Shown: in pieces, positions 61,028 to 64,000 of the stretch
Numbering within the stretch: position 1 is the stretch's first letter
How the letters are laid out: every line of letters begins with the position of its first letter
DNA from: Microscilla marina ATCC 23134
Lineage (GTDB): Bacteria > Bacteroidota > Bacteroidia > Cytophagales > Microscillaceae
Assembly (NCBI RefSeq): GCF_000169175.1
Contig: NZ_AAWS01000001.1
Coordinates: forward strand, 62,001-126,000
Direction: 5' to 3'
Length of the DNA stretch: 64,000 bases
The notes under the pieces: model-generated
Databases searched by the model: none
The model's input: the letters and a program-made list of their open reading frames with translations, nothing else
What the model was told of the DNA's origin: nothing
Translations under genes and position numbers: made by a program

Positions 61028-64000
61028 ATGATTAAATTACCTTTTTTACGCTTTTTGATAGGCATACTGTGGGTAGCCTGCTACGGAGCAAGTGCCTGGG
61101 CACAAAAGATACCTAATTGCAACTCTTCTATTATAGGGGTGAGTAACAGTAGCTTTGAGTCTCCCAATATTGCTTATGGCAACTTTCAGTACCGCCCTTC
61201 GGGAGCAAGTTGGACTTTTAGTAACGGGGCGGGTATTTCTGACAATAGGTCTGGATTTACCGGCGGCAACCCACAGAATGCCCCTATAGGTAGCCAAGTG
61301 TTGTTTTTGCAAAACCAAGGATACGCCCAGGTCACTATCAATGTGCCTACTGAGGGCGCCTATAGGGTGCGTTTGCAGGCTGCACAAAGGGCTTGGTTTA
61401 ACTCTGGGCAAGGACAAACCGTGCGTGTATTGTTAGATGGCGCTACTGTTCAGGATATTGCCCCTACCAATACATCTTATCGCAATTACAACACAGCTAT
61501 ATGGTGGTTGTCTGCGGGTAGCCATACCCTTAGGTTAGCAGGCACTGCCAGTGTAGGCGATCAAACTGCGTTTGTAGATGATGTAAAATTAGAAAAACTA
61601 CCTACCTGGTCACAAAACAGTAGTTGGCAAGATGGTACAAAGCCTAACGTTGGCGACATGGTATTGATTCCACAAAATTGTACAATGGTGCTAGACAATA
61701 ATGTAGGCAATGCCGCTGCATTGATTCATGTAAAGGGTACACTTACTGCGGCGCTAAATGGCAACTTTAGGTTGGCAACCCAGGGCATTCATGTAATGAA
61801 TGGAGGAGCGTTATTGGTAGGCTCGAAAGAAGCTCCTTATATTGCCCAAGGTAGCATTACCCTTACCGGAGCAGGAGGTGCGAACCCAGGGAGTGGCATG
61901 GGGTATAAAGTGATAGGTGCTATGAGTGGTGGTACGGTGGAGTTACACGGGCAACCCAAAAAATCCTGGACTCAACTAAGGACTACTGCGTATGCCGGGC
62001 GTAATTATATTGAGGTAGAAGCTACCACTGGTTGGAAAGTGGGTGACCGTATAGTGATAGCATCTACTGACTTTGATATGGACAATGCTGAAGAACGAAC
62101 GATTACTCAGATAAATGGTTCTAGAGTGTATTTATCGACTCGCCTTAATCATAAACACTTTGGGCAAAAGCAAACTTATCAACGAGTAATTAATAGACAA
62201 ACCCATAGGTGGATACTGGATGAGCGAGCCGAAGTAGGCATGTTATCACGCAATTTAGTCATTCAAGGAGATATTAGTAGTGCCAGCACTAAGTTTGGTG
62301 GGCATATAATGATGATGCGAGGATCTACCGCGCGTATTTCTAATGTAGAGTTGTATCGTATGGGACAGCGTAATATTTTGGGGCGCTATCCTTTTCATTG
62401 GCATCTAATGGGTGATGCCAGCGGACAATACTTTAGTAATTCAAGTGTGCACCATACCTATAACCGTGCCATTACGGTGCATGGTACCAATAATACTGTA
62501 GTAGATCAAAATGTTTGCTATGACAACTTGGGGCATGCAGTCTTTCTAGAAGATGGAAATGAAACTGGCAATCAAATCATTGGTAACCTGGGGTTGGTTA
62601 CTCGCCGTCCTCACAAGGACTTTGCTTTATTGCACAGCGATGTTTTGAAACATAGAAATGCCAGCGGGCCCTCTACTTTCTGGATTACCCACCCTCATAA
62701 TACAGTACAAAACAACCGTGCGGCAGGTTCCGATGGATCAGGTTTTTGGTTTGCTTTTCATGCCGAAGGCAACGGATTAAACTTTGCCAATGGCGCTTTT
62801 GACAATAATACAGCGCATTCTAGTTACCATGGCTGGTTGGTGGGCATGGGACCCGATAGAGATGATTCTGTACAGCTAACCCTTACCTATGAACCAAGCA
62901 CCGAAGTGACCATTAACAATCTGACGGTGTATAAAAATCAGCTGGGCAACTATTCACGGATCAAAGGAAGGAACCGTACTACCAACAAAACGATTACCAA
63001 CACATACAATAATATGATTGTGGCAGATAACTGGGAAGGAGAAACCAGTACCTGGAAAACCAACTACAACAGAGTGTTGTGGGTAGGAGCATCAGACAAT
63101 CACGAGCATGTGTCCAATATTCCAGATAGGTTAGCTCCTTCAGAAAGGGGAGATAAATATGTGGTAGGTCATATTATCTATGATGGACCAGTGCATATCA
63201 AAGATTCTTATTTTGCAGATTTTGATGCGAAGTATGTAGGGGGTAAACTTTCCAAATTTAGTTTGTTTGACCAGTGGGGAGCCACCATTAGGTATATGGG
63301 ACATACTATGGAAAATACCATTGTAGATAAGCCAAGTAGCTATCAGGTACACTTCAGAGAAGTACAAGACCACAATGGGACTGACTTGCAGTCTTTTTGG
63401 TTTGCCGGAATGATTTATGACATAGATGGGGCGATGACCAACCAACCCATGAATGCCATTACCCGCAATACTCCCATCATGGTAGATGGTACAAGTTTAC
63501 CCATTGGCTCAGGTAATGCAAGTGAAGTGACTCGTCGGTTTGCCTATGTAGAGTTACGTTCATCGGACGAAGATTATGGTCCAGCTAGTAAGCGTCGCCA
63601 AACCAGTACCTTGACTAGAGGCGATGGTGTGAGTTTTACTGAGTTACATCAACACTCGGCGCTCGACGGGGTAGCATTGCCCATTATGGTAGATGGGGTA
63701 CACCACTATAAATATACTTATTCAAAACCTGTCATTCCTACCATATCAAGATTCGATTTTCATAGCATGAATCAGGGAGAGTACGTGATTTTAGAGGTTG
63801 CAAACGTACCCAGCGGATTTATTGTACGTAGGGTAACCCCTAGAGGTAAATATAGTTATTATGCAAATGATGGTTTACAACTTGTACCTAATCGTTTGTC
63901 TTTGGCCAATTTGAAAAGTATGAACGGATCAGGGTATTACTATAACTCATTTACCAAAAGCTTGTACTTACGTTACCAGGCATTAAGTGGTTCGTTTACT
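61028..64000 (+). CDS. Secreted G8-domain / beta-helix protein (CEMIP/TMEM2-like), 3' end cut by window edge
   Basis: The frame is open for 991 codons to the end of the window. A signal peptide ends ASAWAQ (about 25). Residues 35-185 look like a carbohydrate-binding jelly roll (SSFESPNIAYGNFQYRPSG ... DDVKLEKL). A G8 domain follows at about 195-315 (WQDGTKPNVGDMVLIPQN), then parallel beta-helix repeats. Segments TVHGTNNTVVDQNVCYDNLG, HAVFLEDGNETGNQIIGNLG and PSTFWITHPHNTVQNNRAAG closely follow the layout of the animal hyaluronan-degrading proteins CEMIP and TMEM2. It is probably exported, perhaps as a polysaccharide-active enzyme. Activity is inferred. Confidence 0.88.
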   Translation, partial: MIKLPFLRFLIGILWVACYGASAWAQKIPNCNSSIIGVSNSSFESPNIAYGNFQYRPSGASWTFSNGAGISDNRSGFTGGNPQNAPIGSQVLFLQNQGYAQVTINVPTEGAYRVRLQAAQRAWFNSGQGQTVRVLLDGATVQDIAPTNTSYRNYNTAIWWLSAGSHTLRLAGTASVGDQTAFVDDVKLEKLPTWSQNSSWQDGTKPNVGDMVLIPQNCTMVLDNNVGNAAALIHVKGTLTAALNGNFRLATQGIHVMNGGALLVGSKEAPYIAQGSITLTGAGGANPGSGMGYKVIGAMSGGTVELHGQPKKSWTQLRTTAYAGRNYIEVEATTGWKVGDRIVIASTDFDMDNAEERTITQINGSRVYLSTRLNHKHFGQKQTYQRVINRQTHRWILDERAEVGMLSRNLVIQGDISSASTKFGGHIMMMRGSTARISNVELYRMGQRNILGRYPFHWHLMGDASGQYFSNSSVHHTYNRAITVHGTNNTVVDQNVCYDNLGHAVFLEDGNETGNQIIGNLGLVTRRPHKDFALLHSDVLKHRNASGPSTFWITHPHNTVQNNRAAGSDGSGFWFAFHAEGNGLNFANGAFDNNTAHSSYHGWLVGMGPDRDDSVQLTLTYEPSTEVTINNLTVYKNQLGNYSRIKGRNRTTNKTITNTYNNMIVADNWEGETSTWKTNYNRVLWVGASDNHEHVSNIPDRLAPSERGDKYVVGHIIYDGPVHIKDSYFADFDAKYVGGKLSKFSLFDQWGATIRYMGHTMENTIVDKPSSYQVHFREVQDHNGTDLQSFWFAGMIYDIDGAMTNQPMNAITRNTPIMVDGTSLPIGSGNASEVTRRFAYVELRSSDEDYGPASKRRQTSTLTRGDGVSFTELHQHSALDGVALPIMVDGVHHYKYTYSKPVIPTISRFDFHSMNQGEYVILEVANVPSGFIVRRVTPRGKYSYYANDGLQLVPNRLSLANLKSMNGSGYYYNSFTKSLYLRYQALSGSFT

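Overview
The window looks like chromosomal DNA of a gliding marine Bacteroidota of the Cytophagales type (Microscilla-like). The evidence is the gene content: TonB-dependent outer-membrane receptors, many PAS and receiver histidine kinases, leucine-rich-repeat proteins, TPR-CHAT and TPR-SpoIIE proteins, and an LptE gene behind a sigma-54 activator. The composition is AT-rich. Recognisable promoters follow the Bacteroidota pattern (TTTG or TTG, about 20 bases, TAnnTTTG) and Shine-Dalgarno sites are weak or absent. The species assignment is an inference. I saw no rRNA, tRNA, CRISPR array, transposase or phage gene.

Layout. 1-9.3 kb (minus strand): two tandem copies of a two-gene module, a TonB-dependent receptor followed by a protein with signal peptide, periplasmic TPRs, coiled coil, one membrane span and a cytoplasmic SpoIIE/PP2C phosphatase. 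The distal receptor is frameshifted and the distal phosphatase runs off the left edge. 10.2-12.9 kb: topoisomerase IV subunit B (parE) and a convergent lipoprotein with a shared terminator. 13.2-15.2 kb: an internally duplicated protein of unknown function, followed by a decayed second copy of its C-terminal coding end and a duplicated 83-base segment. 15.3-21.8 kb: DUF4097-like surface protein, large zinc metalloprotease, hotdog thioesterase, Rnl2-type RNA ligase and a membrane protein. 22.2-27.5 kb: a signalling run made of a SiaC-type phosphoprotein, two histidine kinases, a response regulator and a receiver-kinase hybrid. 27.5-35.8 kb: a TPR-CHAT lipoprotein, a small protein, a peptidylarginine deiminase with the full catalytic set, a membrane-anchored subtilase and a J-domain protein. 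36.6-41.6 kb: papain-like protease, lipoprotein, AraC regulator, S41 peptidase and a coiled-coil protein. 41.7-46.2 kb: a tandem paralog pair, an LRR protein and a histidine kinase. 46.6-56.7 kb: miaB, a sigma-54 activator, lptE, a 1294-residue TPR protein with 14 almost identical 84-base repeats, a second LRR protein and a Crp-like regulator. 57.7-60.4 kb: a 56-residue membrane peptide, an unknown protein, and a TetR regulator with an SDR gene; the last two share an identical 15-base dyad upstream. 61.0-64.0 kb: the start of a secreted G8/beta-helix protein resembling animal CEMIP/TMEM2.

How the parts may work together. The receptor-phosphatase modules could carry an outer-membrane signal through periplasmic TPRs to a cytoplasmic PP2C. 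The SiaC-type protein at 22.2 kb belongs to a family known to be a substrate of SpoIIE-type phosphatases, so it is a candidate partner. The 27.5-35.8 kb stretch groups two proteases, a protein-modifying enzyme and a co-chaperone. The PAD and the G8 protein are unusual because their best-known relatives are animal proteins.
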